Notes under the pieces: generated by a model
Databases searched by the model: none
Told to the model about the DNA's origin: nothing
Seen by the model: the letters and a program-made list of their open reading frames with translations, nothing else
Shown: in pieces, positions 39,979 to 49,333 of the stretch
Position numbering within the stretch: the stretch's first letter is position 1
How the letters are laid out: every line of letters starts with the position of its first letter
Source: Nitrosovibrio sp. Nv4
GTDB lineage: Bacteria; Pseudomonadota; Gammaproteobacteria; Burkholderiales; Nitrosomonadaceae
Reading direction: 5' to 3'
Length of the DNA: 58,807 nucleotides
Assembly: GCA_945860135.1 (NCBI GenBank)
Contig: CAMAPK010000011.1
Coordinates: forward strand, 1 to 58,807
Made by a program: the position numbers and the translations under genes

Positions 39979-41274
39979 TCACAACAATACCCGCTGTGTA
40001 TCGGCTAATACCGCGGCCAGGTATGTGGTGAAACGTGCAGCCGATGCGCCGTCGATTACGCGGTGATCGTAGGATAGGGATAGCGGCAGCATCAGACGCG
40101 GGATAAATTGACCGTCGCGATAAACCGGTTTCATACTGGCGCGGGAAATGCCCAGAATGGCGACTTCCGGTGCGTTAATGATGGGGGTAAAGGCTGTGCC
40201 GCCGATACCGCCCAGGCTGGAAATGGTAAAGCTGGCACCCTGCATTTCGGCAGGTTTCAGCTTGCCGTCGCGGGCGAGGGCAGAAAGATGGGCCAATTCC
40301 CCGGCAATGGCAACCACGCCTTTCTGCTCCACATCACGGATTACCGGCACCATCAGGCCATGCGGCGTATCTGCAGCAAAGCCAAGGTGGTAGTAGTTCT
40401 TGATTACCAGATTCATTTCATCGCTGCTGCTGTCGAGCGACGCATTGAATTCCGGAAATTTTTTCAGTGCTGCTATCGCTGCCTGCATCAGGAAGGCCAG
40501 CAGCGTGACCTTGGCTTTGTCTTTTTTCGCGGCTTCATTGGATTGCTTGCGCAGAGCTTCCAAGTCGGTGATGTCGGCCTCGTCGAACTGGGTGACATGC
40601 GGGATCATCACCCAGTTGCGGTGTAAGTTCGCACCTGCCATTTTCTGGATACGCGACAATGGCTTCAATTTCACCGGACCGAATTTGGCGAAATTCACTT
40701 GCGGCCATGGCAGCAGATTGAGTCCCTCACCATCGCCGCCACGCGGTTTCGCTAACGCAGTCTTGACATAAGACTGTACATCTTCCTTGAGTATGCGTTG
40801 CTTTGGCCCGCTGCCTTTGACTAAGCCAAGATTTACACCCAATTCACGCGCGAAGCGTCGCACTGAGGGGCCGGCATGCGCCTTAGCGAAAGCAGTTTCG
40901 GGGATGGCAGGTGGGGGTTGGTGAATCGACTGCGAAATGCGGACTGGGGTTGACTCGGGAGCAGTCAGTACAGGAGCGGCAGCAGTTGTACGGGGAGTTG
41001 CAGCCACCTTACTGGCGGAGACCTCCATTGTCAGAATGAGTGAGCCCTCGGAAACCTTGTCGCCCACCTTGACCCTCACTTCTTTGATTATTCCGTCAAA
41101 AGGAGAAGGCACTTCTATCGTCGCCTTGTCCGATTCCAGAGAAATCAACGGGTCTTCCATCTTGATCATGTCGCCGGCTTTCACCAGCACTTCGATCACG
41201 GGAACATCTTTGAAGTCACCGATGTCTGGGACCAATACCTGTTTAGTCTCTGCCACGCTTTTTCCTTCACTCAT
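39979..41274 (-). CDS. aceF: pyruvate dehydrogenase E2 (dihydrolipoyl acetyltransferase)
   Basis: This is an E2 core protein of about 431 residues. One N-terminal lipoyl domain has the lipoylated lysine in LESDKATIEVPS. A Pro/Ala linker, an E1/E3-binding domain (VRRFARELGVNLGLVKGSG) and the catalytic acyltransferase domain with the histidine motif DHRVIDGASAA follow. E. coli E2 has three lipoyl domains, so this is the shorter form. The ATG at 41274 is preferred over the GTG eight codons upstream. It follows aceE; E3 (lpd) is not in the window. Confidence 0.95.
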   Translation of the reverse strand: MSEGKSVAETKQVLVPDIGDFKDVPVIEVLVKAGDMIKMEDPLISLESDKATIEVPSPFDGIIKEVRVKVGDKVSEGSLILTMEVSASKVAATPRTTAAAPVLTAPESTPVRISQSIHQPPPAIPETAFAKAHAGPSVRRFARELGVNLGLVKGSGPKQRILKEDVQSYVKTALAKPRGGDGEGLNLLPWPQVNFAKFGPVKLKPLSRIQKMAGANLHRNWVMIPHVTQFDEADITDLEALRKQSNEAAKKDKAKVTLLAFLMQAAIAALKKFPEFNASLDSSSDEMNLVIKNYYHLGFAADTPHGLMVPVIRDVEQKGVVAIAGELAHLSALARDGKLKPAEMQGASFTISSLGGIGGTAFTPIINAPEVAILGISRASMKPVYRDGQFIPRLMLPLSLSYDHRVIDGASAARFTTYLAAVLADTQRVLL

Positions 41275-41333
41275 GTTCAACCCAGGGGTAGCGCGCACAA
41301 TCTGCCGGTTTCACAGCTCGCATTCTTTGCCCC

Positions 41334-44003
41334 TTATACTTTCACCGGATTCGGTTTGTTCGGATCGATGCCGAACTTGTTGATTGCCTGCGCTACTTTT
41401 TCCGCTGATATTCTGCCTTCTTCGGCCAGTGCCTGGAGTGTGGCGATGGTGACGTAATGGCGATCCACCTCAAAGAATTGACGCAGTTTTTCGCGTGTGT
41501 CGGAGCGCCCAAAACCATCGGTACCCAATACCTTGTAGCGCCCTGGTACAAATTCGCGTATCTGGTCGGCAAATATTTTCATATAGTCGGTTGCTGCCAC
41601 CACCGGTCCTGTGCAGTCTTTGAGGCAAGTTGCCACATAGGACAATCTTGCCGGTTCGGTGGGGTGCAGCATGTTCCAGCGTGTCACATCCAATGCCTCA
41701 CGCCGCAATTCATTAAAACTGGTGACACTCCAGATATCAGCGCTAACACCAAATTCCTGCTCCAGTATTTCCGCCGCTGCGATCACTTCGCGCAGGATGG
41801 TGCCGGAGCCGAGTAACTGTACCCGTAGCGCTGAGCTTCCTGCGCTTGCCTCGCTACCTTGGCGCAATAGATACATGCCCTGCAATATGCCTGGCTCCGC
41901 ATCTTTAGGCATTTCCGGCTGCGGGTAATTTTCGTTCATTACGGTGATGTAATAATAGATATCTTCCTGTTCCTGATGCATGCGACGCAGACCATCCTGG
42001 ATAATGACTGCAAGCTCGTAAGCAAACGTGGGATCGTAGGATATGCAGTTGGGAATGGTGGAGGCTGCCAAGTGGCTGTGGCCATCTTCATGCTGCAAAC
42101 CCTCGCCGTTCAGGGTGGTGCGTCCAGCAGTGCCGCCCAGCAAGAAACCGCGGCAACGCATGTCGCCTGCTGCCCAGGCAAGATCACCGATGCGCTGGAA
42201 TCCGAACATGGAGTAGAAAATAAAGAACGGGATCATCTGCACACCATGGGTGCTATAAGCAGTTGCCGCCGCCATCCATGAGGACATGGCCCCTGCTTCG
42301 TTGATGCCCTCCTGCAGGATCTGACCGTTCTTGTCTTCCTTGTAGTACATCAACTGATCGGCATCCTGCGGCGTGTAGAGCTGTCCTACCGAAGACCAGA
42401 TGCCAAGCTGGCGGAACATTCCTTCCATGCCGAAAGTGCGCGATTCGTCCGCGACTATCGGCACCACTCGCTTCCCGATATTCTTGTCTTTTACCAGAAT
42501 GTTGAGTATGCGCACGAATGCCATGGTGGTGGAAGACTCACGCCCTTCACCGCCGGCCTTGAGCAACGCCTCAAACGCTGACAACGGCGGGATTTGCAGC
42601 GGTTCCGCCTTGCGCTGGCGGCGGTGCAGGAAGCCTCCCAGCGCCTTGCGCTGAGTCCGCATGTAAGCGAGTTCGGGCGAATCTTGGTCGAACGTGAGGT
42701 ACGGTATTTCATCGATCTTGTCATCCGCAACCGGCAGGCCAAAGCGGTCACGGAATGCCTTCAGCGAAGTGGTCCCCATTTTTTTCTGCTGATGCGTGAT
42801 GTTCTGCGCCTCACCTGCTTCACCCATACCGTAACCTTTAATGGTCTTGGCAAGTATCACGGTGGGTTGCCCCGTATGTTTTGCCGCTGCGGCGTAGGCG
42901 GCATAGACTTTATGCGGATCATGACCGCCACGATTCAAGCGCCAGATATCATCGTCGGACATGCTGGCGACCATCTCCAGCAGTTCCGGGTATTTGCCGA
43001 AAAAGTGCTTGCGTACATAAGCGCCGTCTCTGGACTTGAAGGTCTGGTATTCACCGTCAACGCATTCCATCATGCGCTGTTGCAGCAGGCCTTTGGTATC
43101 CCGGGCCAGCAAGGGATCCCAGTAGGAGCCCCAGATCACCTTGACGACATTCCAGCCAGCACCACGGAAATCACCTTCAAGTTCCTGGATGATCTTGCCG
43201 TTGCCGCGCACTGGTCCATCGAGGCGCTGGAGATTGCAGTTGATGACAAAGATCAGATTGTCCAGATTTTCACGTGAAGCCAGCGAAATCGCACCCAGCG
43301 ACTCCGGTTCATCCATTTCACCGTCACCCATGAAAGCCCAGACTTTGCGTCCTTGGATCTTGATCATGCCGCGGCTGTCCAGATATTTCATGAAGCGTGC
43401 CTGGTAGATCGCCATTAACGGACCCAAGCCCATCGATACCGTCGGGAATTGCCAGAAGTCAGGCATTAACCACGGATGCGGATAGGAGGACAAGCCCTTG
43501 CCTCCTACTTCCTGGCGAAAATTATCGAGCTGTTCCTGCGTCAACTCTCCTAACAGGAAAGCATAGGCGTAAAGGCCGGGCGAGGAATGCCCCTGTGCGA
43601 ATACCAGATCGCCACCGTGATTCGGGCTGGCAGCGTGCCAGAAATGGTTATAGCCGACATCGTAGAGTGTCGCAGCAGACGCAAAGCTGGCAATATGGCC
43701 GCCGACATTGGTGTTTTTATTGGCGCGCAATACCATTGCCATGGAGTTCCAGCGCACGTAAGAACGGATACGGTGTTCCAGTTCATAATTGCCGGGGGAA
43801 CGCTCTTCCTTGCCGGGCGGTATGGTATTGATATAAGCGGTAGTAGCGCTATAGGGGAGATAAGCGCCGGAGCGGCGGGCTTTTTCCACTAGTCTTTCCA
43901 GCAGGTAATGTGCCCGCTCCGTCCCTTCCTGTGCCAGCACGGATTCCAGTGCCTCCAGCCATTCCTGTGTTTCCTGCGGGTCGATGTCGGGTAGGGGTTC
44001 CAT
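41334..44003 (-). CDS. aceE: pyruvate dehydrogenase E1 component (homodimeric)
   Basis: This is an 889-residue homodimeric E1 oxidatively decarboxylating pyruvate with thiamine diphosphate. The ThDP motif GDGEMDEPESLGAISLASREN is in the first third. HAASPNHGGDLVFAQGHSSPG and the C-terminal YKVLGTDGFGRSDTREKLR are also typical. It gives acetyl-CoA for the TCA reactions and lipids. folD lies 38 bp upstream on the same strand. Confidence 0.97.
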   Translation of the reverse strand: MEPLPDIDPQETQEWLEALESVLAQEGTERAHYLLERLVEKARRSGAYLPYSATTAYINTIPPGKEERSPGNYELEHRIRSYVRWNSMAMVLRANKNTNVGGHIASFASAATLYDVGYNHFWHAASPNHGGDLVFAQGHSSPGLYAYAFLLGELTQEQLDNFRQEVGGKGLSSYPHPWLMPDFWQFPTVSMGLGPLMAIYQARFMKYLDSRGMIKIQGRKVWAFMGDGEMDEPESLGAISLASRENLDNLIFVINCNLQRLDGPVRGNGKIIQELEGDFRGAGWNVVKVIWGSYWDPLLARDTKGLLQQRMMECVDGEYQTFKSRDGAYVRKHFFGKYPELLEMVASMSDDDIWRLNRGGHDPHKVYAAYAAAAKHTGQPTVILAKTIKGYGMGEAGEAQNITHQQKKMGTTSLKAFRDRFGLPVADDKIDEIPYLTFDQDSPELAYMRTQRKALGGFLHRRQRKAEPLQIPPLSAFEALLKAGGEGRESSTTMAFVRILNILVKDKNIGKRVVPIVADESRTFGMEGMFRQLGIWSSVGQLYTPQDADQLMYYKEDKNGQILQEGINEAGAMSSWMAAATAYSTHGVQMIPFFIFYSMFGFQRIGDLAWAAGDMRCRGFLLGGTAGRTTLNGEGLQHEDGHSHLAASTIPNCISYDPTFAYELAVIIQDGLRRMHQEQEDIYYYITVMNENYPQPEMPKDAEPGILQGMYLLRQGSEASAGSSALRVQLLGSGTILREVIAAAEILEQEFGVSADIWSVTSFNELRREALDVTRWNMLHPTEPARLSYVATCLKDCTGPVVAATDYMKIFADQIREFVPGRYKVLGTDGFGRSDTREKLRQFFEVDRHYVTIATLQALAEEGRISAEKVAQAINKFGIDPNKPNPVKV

Positions 44004-44041
44004 GTTTTGTCTCGAAGTTGTTTACCCAGGCTAGTCTGCGG

Positions 44042-44899
44042 CTAAACTCTTGCTTGAGCACGCTCTGCAGCCGCGATGGTATTGCACAGCAGCATGGTGA
44101 TGGTCATTGGCCCCACTCCGCCCGGGACCGGCGTGAGGTAGCCCGCTTTCTCCTTGACCGATTCGAAATCCACGTCGCCTGTGAGTTTGCCGTCAGGCAT
44201 GTGGTTAATGCCCACGTCTATCACGGTTGCGCCGGGTTTCACCATGTCGGCAGTAATCATGCGCGGTTTGCCGGCAGCCACCACCAGGATATCGGCGCGG
44301 CGTGTGTGTTCGGCCAGATTATGCGTCTTCGAGGTACAGATGGTAATGGTGGCTCCCTTTTCCAGCAGCATCAGGGCCATTGGTTTGCCGACGATATTGC
44401 TGCGCCCTACCACTACCGCATGCCGCCCTTCGATCGCGATATTGCTCTTTTCCAGCATTTTCATCACGCCAAAGGGCGTGCAAGGCGGGAATACGCTGTT
44501 GCCGGTGACCAGCGCGCCAACGTTATAGAGATGAAAGCCGTCCACGTCTTTTTCCACCGCGATGGCTGCAATTACCTTGCGGCTTTCAAAATGATGCGGC
44601 AGCGGCAACTGCACCAGGATACCGTGGATTCTGGGGGCTTTATTCAGCTCCTGGATGCGTTGTATCACTTCATCCTGGCTCGCGCTTTCCGGGAAATCGT
44701 GAATTTCCGAATAGATGCCGGCTTCGTCGCAAGCTCTGGCCTTGTTGCGCACATAGATGCTGGAAGCCGGATTGCTGCCGACAATGATCACTGCCAGTCC
44801 CGGCTGCGCGCCTTGTTCTATCAGGTGCTCTGCGCGGGCCTTCCATTCTGCGCGCACCTCCCTGGCAATCGCTTTGCCGTCCATGATTTTGGCACTCAT
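44042..44899 (-). CDS. folD: methylenetetrahydrofolate dehydrogenase/cyclohydrolase
   Basis: This is a 285-residue bifunctional FolD interconverting methylene-, methenyl- and formyl-tetrahydrofolate. The catalytic [14 protein letters not shown] (Tyr and Lys), [22 protein letters not shown] in the NADP site and the closing [15 protein letters not shown] are all present. It is upstream of aceE on the same strand, with which it may share a transcript. Confidence 0.97.
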   Translation of the reverse strand: MSAKIMDGKAIAREVRAEWKARAEHLIEQGAQPGLAVIIVGSNPASSIYVRNKARACDEAGIYSEIHDFPESASQDEVIQRIQELNKAPRIHGILVQLPLPHHFESRKVIAAIAVEKDVDGFHLYNVGALVTGNSVFPPCTPFGVMKMLEKSNIAIEGRHAVVVGRSNIVGKPMALMLLEKGATITICTSKTHNLAEHTRRADILVVAAGKPRMITADMVKPGATVIDVGINHMPDGKLTGDVDFESVKEKAGYLTPVPGGVGPMTITMLLCNTIAAAERAQARV

Positions 44900-44969
44900 T
44901 ATTTGTTCGAATCGGCCATATCGTTGCGTGATTATGCGGGTAACCCCGTCTCTCAGGTGCTGCCCGTGG

Positions 44970-45620
44970 CTACGGCGAAGTTGGCAGGTGTATTTTTTTG
45001 ATCTTCTTCCGATAAATCAGTATCCCAATCAAGAACGTCGGGATGACGACCAGCGCAGCCGCAGCGACTCCCGCTGTCAGTATGGCAACCCCGCTGCTGT
45101 CCGGCAGGAAGAGCGTAACAGACCAAATTGCGACAAAAGCTGCTGCCCCGCCGCCGATGAACATGATTTTTTTACCGCGCTCATAGAGACGCCAGAGCGC
45201 ACCGGAAACTCGTACTTCATTAAGATATTCATCAAAGACCGTGGTCAGATCGGCATCGCCAGGCGCAGTCTGGTGACCAGTGGCTATGGCGAGCGTATCG
45301 ACACCGTCTTCCAGTCGGGACATGCTGCGCAGGAATGCAATCCGCTGATCGGCGTCCTTTTTTTTCATGCCGTCGCCGATCAGTATTGAGTGTAACGCCG
45401 CAAAAGCGTGGTCACGAGCATCTATTGTCAGGCCCAGATCCTCTCCATGGCGCCACATAGCGCCTACCAAGTAGAGCTGAATCGTCATTTGCCTGAACTG
45501 AGGCGCGAAGTCGTATCCCTTATCTTTAATGAGCAGGAGTTGAGAAGCCAATATCTCCCGACCATGTTGAGCACAGATATCGAGCATCGATGTTTCCGGG
45601 TCTATTTTCGTGTCATTCAT
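44970..45620 (-). CDS. hypothetical protein with two C-terminal membrane helices
   Basis: This encodes about 216 residues of unknown family. The N-terminal 140 residues are soluble and helical, with acidic and His-containing stretches ([19 protein letters not shown]). Two membrane helices follow, [20 protein letters not shown] and a second rich in Ala/Val, and a basic tail ([10 protein letters not shown]). The soluble part probably faces the cytoplasm. The open frame extends to 45689, but a perfect TATAAT lies within that extension on the coding strand, so the ATG at 45620 is the safer start; no ribosome site is clear. folD follows by about 70 bp. Confidence 0.65.
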   Translation of the reverse strand: MNDTKIDPETSMLDICAQHGREILASQLLLIKDKGYDFAPQFRQMTIQLYLVGAMWRHGEDLGLTIDARDHAFAALHSILIGDGMKKKDADQRIAFLRSMSRLEDGVDTLAIATGHQTAPGDADLTTVFDEYLNEVRVSGALWRLYERGKKIMFIGGGAAAFVAIWSVTLFLPDSSGVAILTAGVAAAALVVIPTFLIGILIYRKKIKKIHLPTSP

Positions 45621-45787
45621 TGCTGTAATTATGGGCCATATCCAGCCTGACTTTGAATTTATGAAAGAACCCATTATATACTGGCGCACGACTTGTTGAA
45701 GAAGGATGAATCATCCTGATCTGGCAGGCGATGGCTGCACTGCTGCCACGGTAAAACAATTCCTGCAGCAAAAACAGGATCAAGAAA

Positions 45788-46693
45788 ATGAATTTTCCAG
45801 AGCATGTGAAAATAGTTGAAGTCGGCCCGCGTGATGGTTTGCAGAATGAGGCCGTCAATGTGCCTACCGCAGTCAAGATAGAACTGATTGAGCGGTTGGC
45901 GCAGGCAGGGTTATCCGTGGTGGAGGCCACCGCATTCGTGTCGCCCAGGTGGGTGCCGCAAATGGCAGATCATGTAGCGGTCATGACGGGCATACGCCAG
46001 CAGCCCGGCGTAAGCTACACCGCATTGGTTCCCAACATGAAAGGTTTCGCTGCGGCATTGGCCGCTGGCGTCAGGGAGATTGCAGTATTTTCCAGCGCCA
46101 GCGAAACATTTTCCAGCAGAAACACCAACTGCTCCATCACCGAGGGACTGGCACGTTTTGATGCAGTATGTATGGCAGCGCAGACAAATGGTGTGCGTGT
46201 GCGCGGCTATATTTCCTGCGTTCTGGATTGTCCATACGAAGGCCAAGTACAACCGGGCAGGGTGGCAGACATTGCGGCAGAATTACTGAATATGGGCTGC
46301 TATGAAGTCTCGCTGGGAGACACCATTGGCATGGGCACGCCGGGCAGAACTAGAGATCTGATCGAAGTGGTAGCGGAAAAAGCGCCGCTGGAGAATCTCG
46401 CCGGACATTTTCACGATACCTACGGTCAGGCGCTTGCCAACGCTTATGCCGCACTGGAATGCGGCATAAGCGTACTTGATTCCTCGGTGGCAGGTCTGGG
46501 TGGCTGTCCCTATGCACCGGGCGCATCCGGCAATGTGGCGAGTGAAGACCTGCTCTATATGTTGAACGGTCTGGGGATCAAGACTGGCGTGGACATGGAC
46601 AAGCTGATCGCTGCGGGCAACTTCATTTGTGACTTCCTGGGGCGGCCGTCTGGATCAAAAGCAGCGCGGGCGGTTACGGCGAAACGCGGTTGA
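45788..46693 (+). CDS. mvaB: hydroxymethylglutaryl-CoA lyase
   Basis: This is a 301-residue TIM-barrel lyase splitting HMG-CoA to acetoacetate and acetyl-CoA. The motif [12 protein letters not shown] at the N-terminus supplies the metal Asp. The [12 protein letters not shown] stretch, the metal histidines in [13 protein letters not shown] and the signature cysteine loop [19 protein letters not shown] are present. Family proteins act at the end of leucine degradation. No isovaleryl-CoA or methylcrotonyl-CoA genes are nearby, so its role in this organism is unclear. Confidence 0.92.
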   Translation: MNFPEHVKIVEVGPRDGLQNEAVNVPTAVKIELIERLAQAGLSVVEATAFVSPRWVPQMADHVAVMTGIRQQPGVSYTALVPNMKGFAAALAAGVREIAVFSSASETFSSRNTNCSITEGLARFDAVCMAAQTNGVRVRGYISCVLDCPYEGQVQPGRVADIAAELLNMGCYEVSLGDTIGMGTPGRTRDLIEVVAEKAPLENLAGHFHDTYGQALANAYAALECGISVLDSSVAGLGGCPYAPGASGNVASEDLLYMLNGLGIKTGVDMDKLIAAGNFICDFLGRPSGSKAARAVTAKRG

Positions 46694-46853
46694 TCCAGGT
46701 TAGGAGCTAATCGATAGCTGCCACATACGCTGCCATCAAATGAATGTATCGCACCGTGGCGGCCTCTCGTAACTGTTTCATGAGCCGCTTTCCCGGCAGG
46801 ACTTGTGCTATGCTTTTCCGGTAAGCTGTGACGTAATATTCTTTCATACCCAT

Positions 46854-46860
46854 AGGAGGG
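46854..46860 (+). promoter_or_regulatory. strong ribosome binding site of the RiPP precursor
   Basis: AGGAGGG, a full anti-Shine-Dalgarno match, stands four bases before the ATG. It is the strongest such site in the nearby genes and fits a precursor made in excess over its modifying enzyme. Confidence 0.7.
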
Positions 46861-46864
46861 CATC

Positions 46865-47239
46865 ATGTCCCATAAAAAATCGGTAATCTCTATCGCTATT
46901 GGCTCCGCTTTCGCAGCCACCATTGGGGCCGCCCCCATCGCTTCTGCAGCTGATAACCCTTTCGTCATTCAATCTCTGGATAAAGGCTACATGGCAGCCC
47001 AGGGGCACGGGGAAATGAAAATCGCTCAAGCAAAATGCGGCCAGGGAAAATGTGGCGCAATGAAATCCAGTGAAGGCATGTGTGGTGTGACCATGGCCGA
47101 CAGCAACAAAGATGGCAAGGTCAGCAAGGAAGAATGGAGCAAACATCACGATGCCATGTTCGAGCATATGGACGCCAACAAGGATGGCTTTATTGATAAG
47201 GCCGAGCTGGGAAAAGGCGAAATAGCCAAGAAGAAATAA
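46865..47239 (+). CDS. EF-hand-containing bufferin/HvfA-like RiPP precursor
   Basis: This is a 124-residue secreted protein. The signal peptide covers residues 1-29 (ending IASAA). Residues 56-74 hold three Cys-Gly motifs, QAKCG, QGKCG and EGMCG (Cys58, Cys63, Cys73). These resemble the EGKCG motifs that DUF692 oxidases turn into copper-binding oxazolone/thioamide groups in HvfA and bufferins. Two canonical 12-residue EF-hand loops follow: Asp79-Glu90 (DSNKDGKVSKEE) and Asp103-Glu114 (DANKDGFIDKAE), ending in a Lys-rich tail. The gene is 74 bp upstream of the MNIO gene. That it is the substrate is inferred from context and Cys motifs; an ordinary secreted EF-hand calcium protein is the alternative. 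Confidence 0.8.
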   Translation: MSHKKSVISIAIGSAFAATIGAAPIASAADNPFVIQSLDKGYMAAQGHGEMKIAQAKCGQGKCGAMKSSEGMCGVTMADSNKDGKVSKEEWSKHHDAMFEHMDANKDGFIDKAELGKGEIAKKK

Positions 47240-47313
47240 ATGAAAGACGCCAAGTGCGGGTCGTGATGAGGGTGGGTGTGGCGGTATGAAAGGATAGCCG
47301 TCCGGAAGATGTC

Positions 47314-48162
47314 ATGAATCCCCTACACTTTGCTGGCGCGGGACTGGGATTTCGGCGCGAATTGATTCCTGCGTTAAAAGCCCACATCCCCGATGTCATC
47401 GATTTCTTCGAAATCGCGCCAGAGAACTGGATCGATCTCGGCGGCTTGCCGGGACGTGGTCTGCGTAGCTTCACCGAACGCTACCCCTTTGTCTGCCATG
47501 GCCTGTCACTGTCGATTGGCAGTCCGGCACCCTTGGACGAGGTGTTGCTGCATAAAATCAGGCAGTTCCTCGATCAGCATCAAATCCCGCTTTACACCGA
47601 ACACCTCTCATATTGTTCCGACGACGGCCACTTGTACGATCTGCTTCCGATACCCTTTACCGAGGAGGCAGTGAAGTACGTCGCTGCACGCATACGTCGC
47701 GCCCAGGATATTCTGCAGCGCCGCATCGCCATGGAGAACGCTTCGTTTTATGTGCATGCACCCATTGCAGAAATGAGCGAAATCGACTTTATTCGCGCCG
47801 TGCTGACCGAAGCAGACTGCGATCTGCATCTTGACGTGAACAACGTGTATGTCAACAGCATCAATCATGCCTACGACCCGATTGAATTTATTCGCGCCAT
47901 GCCGACCGAGCGCATTGTCTATATGCACATGGCCGGGCACTACAGGGAAGCGGAGGACTTGATCATCGATAGCCACGGCGCAGACGTGATTAACCCGGTG
48001 TGGTCGCTGTTGGAAGAAACCTACCGCATTCATGGTGTTGCGCCGACGCTGCTGGAACGCGATTTTAATATTCCGCCCCTTAATGAGCTGGTCTGCGAGG
48101 TTGAACGTATCGCCCTGATTCAGACCAGACACACTCATGCGAGCCATGCCTGCACTCCTTGA
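47314..48162 (+). CDS. DUF692 multinuclear non-heme iron oxidase (MNIO), BufB/HvfB-like
   Basis: This is a 282-residue TIM-barrel enzyme of the MNIO family (relatives MbnB, HvfB, BufB), which use two or three iron atoms and O2 to modify cysteines in RiPP precursors. Likely iron ligands are visible: His in CHGLSLSIG, Glu-His in YTEHLSYCS, Glu in AMENASFY, Asp in [10 protein letters not shown], His in YMHMAGH, Asp/His in IDSHGADV and Glu in [21 protein letters not shown] near the N-terminus is typical. It is the central gene of the three-gene operon and overlaps the partner gene downstream. Confidence 0.92.
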   Translation: MNPLHFAGAGLGFRRELIPALKAHIPDVIDFFEIAPENWIDLGGLPGRGLRSFTERYPFVCHGLSLSIGSPAPLDEVLLHKIRQFLDQHQIPLYTEHLSYCSDDGHLYDLLPIPFTEEAVKYVAARIRRAQDILQRRIAMENASFYVHAPIAEMSEIDFIRAVLTEADCDLHLDVNNVYVNSINHAYDPIEFIRAMPTERIVYMHMAGHYREAEDLIIDSHGADVINPVWSLLEETYRIHGVAPTLLERDFNIPPLNELVCEVERIALIQTRHTHASHACTP

Positions 48163-48901
48163 ATTTCAGCACTTTCAATACGCCTTCACCGCGCATATCC
48201 GCGAGCCGAAGAGGCATCCCCGTCCGCACGGGACTGAAGCACGACGCATGCGGGTATACAGCGGGCTGGTTTACAACAATATCGAGAGTTTTCTTCTGGC
48301 TTGTTTTCCCGTGTTGCGGAAAGTGCTGGGGCTGCGCCGCTGGACACGATTGGTGCGCGCTTTTCTTGCCACGCATCGCAGCCACTCGCCTTTTTTTCGC
48401 CAGATACCCGATGAATTTGTCCGTTTCCTGCAGACCGGATGGACAGCACCTGCACATTACCCTGCATATGTATTGGAACTTGCTCACTATGAATGGATAG
48501 AGTTAGTGCTGTCCATTTCGGCCCGTGTGCCGGACTGGGATCGGATCGACCCTGGGGGCGACTTGCTCGAGCAGCGCCCGGTGTTGAATCCGGTGCTTGC
48601 CAGCCTGCATTATCACTGGCCCGTGCAGCGTATCGGTCCGCGTGTCAGGACTGCACCGATAGAGACGTATTTGCTGGTATTTCGCGATGCGGACGATCAG
48701 GTTCAATTCATGGAAATCAATGCGTTCACCGCACGTTTGCTGAATCTGCTTGAAACCGCGCAACTTACCGGTCGGCGCGCGCTTGAGATCGTCGCGACAG
48801 AGAGCCGCCATCCTGTACCCGAAGCCGTGATTCAGGGCGGGCTGGTGGTCATGCGGGATTTGCATGTACGCGGTGCACTACTGGGAGTTTCGTGTTTGTG
48901 A
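48137..48901 (+). CDS. DUF2063 MNIO partner protein, BufC/HvfC-like
   Basis: This is a 254-residue protein of the DUF2063 family, usually annotated as a putative DNA-binding protein. Work on the HvfABC and bufferin systems shows that it helps the MNIO capture the precursor. Typical stretches are [46 protein letters not shown], and a C-terminal domain with [10 protein letters not shown]. It begins inside the end of the MNIO gene (26-bp overlap; an in-frame ATG at 48146 is an equal choice), so the two proteins are coupled in translation. No DoxX-type gene follows. Confidence 0.88.
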   Translation: MRAMPALLEFQHFQYAFTAHIREPKRHPRPHGTEARRMRVYSGLVYNNIESFLLACFPVLRKVLGLRRWTRLVRAFLATHRSHSPFFRQIPDEFVRFLQTGWTAPAHYPAYVLELAHYEWIELVLSISARVPDWDRIDPGGDLLEQRPVLNPVLASLHYHWPVQRIGPRVRTAPIETYLLVFRDADDQVQFMEINAFTARLLNLLETAQLTGRRALEIVATESRHPVPEAVIQGGLVVMRDLHVRGALLGVSCL

Positions 48902-49333
48902 TCGTGATGTTTGTTCGGCCTTACTGCAATAGCTTCGATCTGAGTCTTCTTGCATGTGCGCCGGGGCATGCGCCCAAGTATGCCCCGGCGCTAACGACTG
49001 CCGCAAAAGTACTGACGAGAGTGACGCAGCCTATCCATGCTCACCCGGGAGAAATACTTTTTCCGGCTTATCCCCAGACTTTCTTATTTTCTTTTGTGAT
49101 CGGTTGTGCCGTCATGTCTTCTATTAAGAAATATTTGCAGAAAACACTTGCATTATTTTTTCAATTGCACAAAACTACGCTTCCATGTGTTCATACTATG
49201 ACTAGCTGAATATGATTTAACTGACTACTAGATGTAGTAGTCAAGCGATACACCGAATATCTGGCCTGATATGACAAGACGGGAAGGGTTTTTCGTTTAG
49301 AGTAGTGATAGAAATAGATAAGGAGAGTTCGAC
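48902..49333. other. regulatory region upstream of nrdA
   Basis: About 430 bp with no convincing gene. An open frame of about 105 codons at 48892-49209 lacks a ribosome site and family features. The stretch 49140-49330 is A/T-rich and holds two NrdR-like boxes (49193-49208 and 49225-49240). Confidence 0.5.
49193..49240. promoter_or_regulatory. candidate pair of NrdR boxes
   Basis: The downstream 16-mer CTACTAGATGTAGTAG (49225-49240) is a palindrome sharing the ACTA-x-AT-x-TAGT core of the NrdR box. An upstream partial match, ATACTATGACTAGCTG, starts at 49193, exactly 32 bp earlier. Paired boxes about three helical turns apart are typical of NrdR-controlled ribonucleotide reductase operons. 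Confidence 0.5.

Noticed and set aside
48892-49209. Open frame of about 105 codons after the DUF2063 gene
   Set aside because: No ribosome site, no motif or membrane pattern, odd composition; it overlaps the end of the DUF2063 gene and lies in the nrdA regulatory region.
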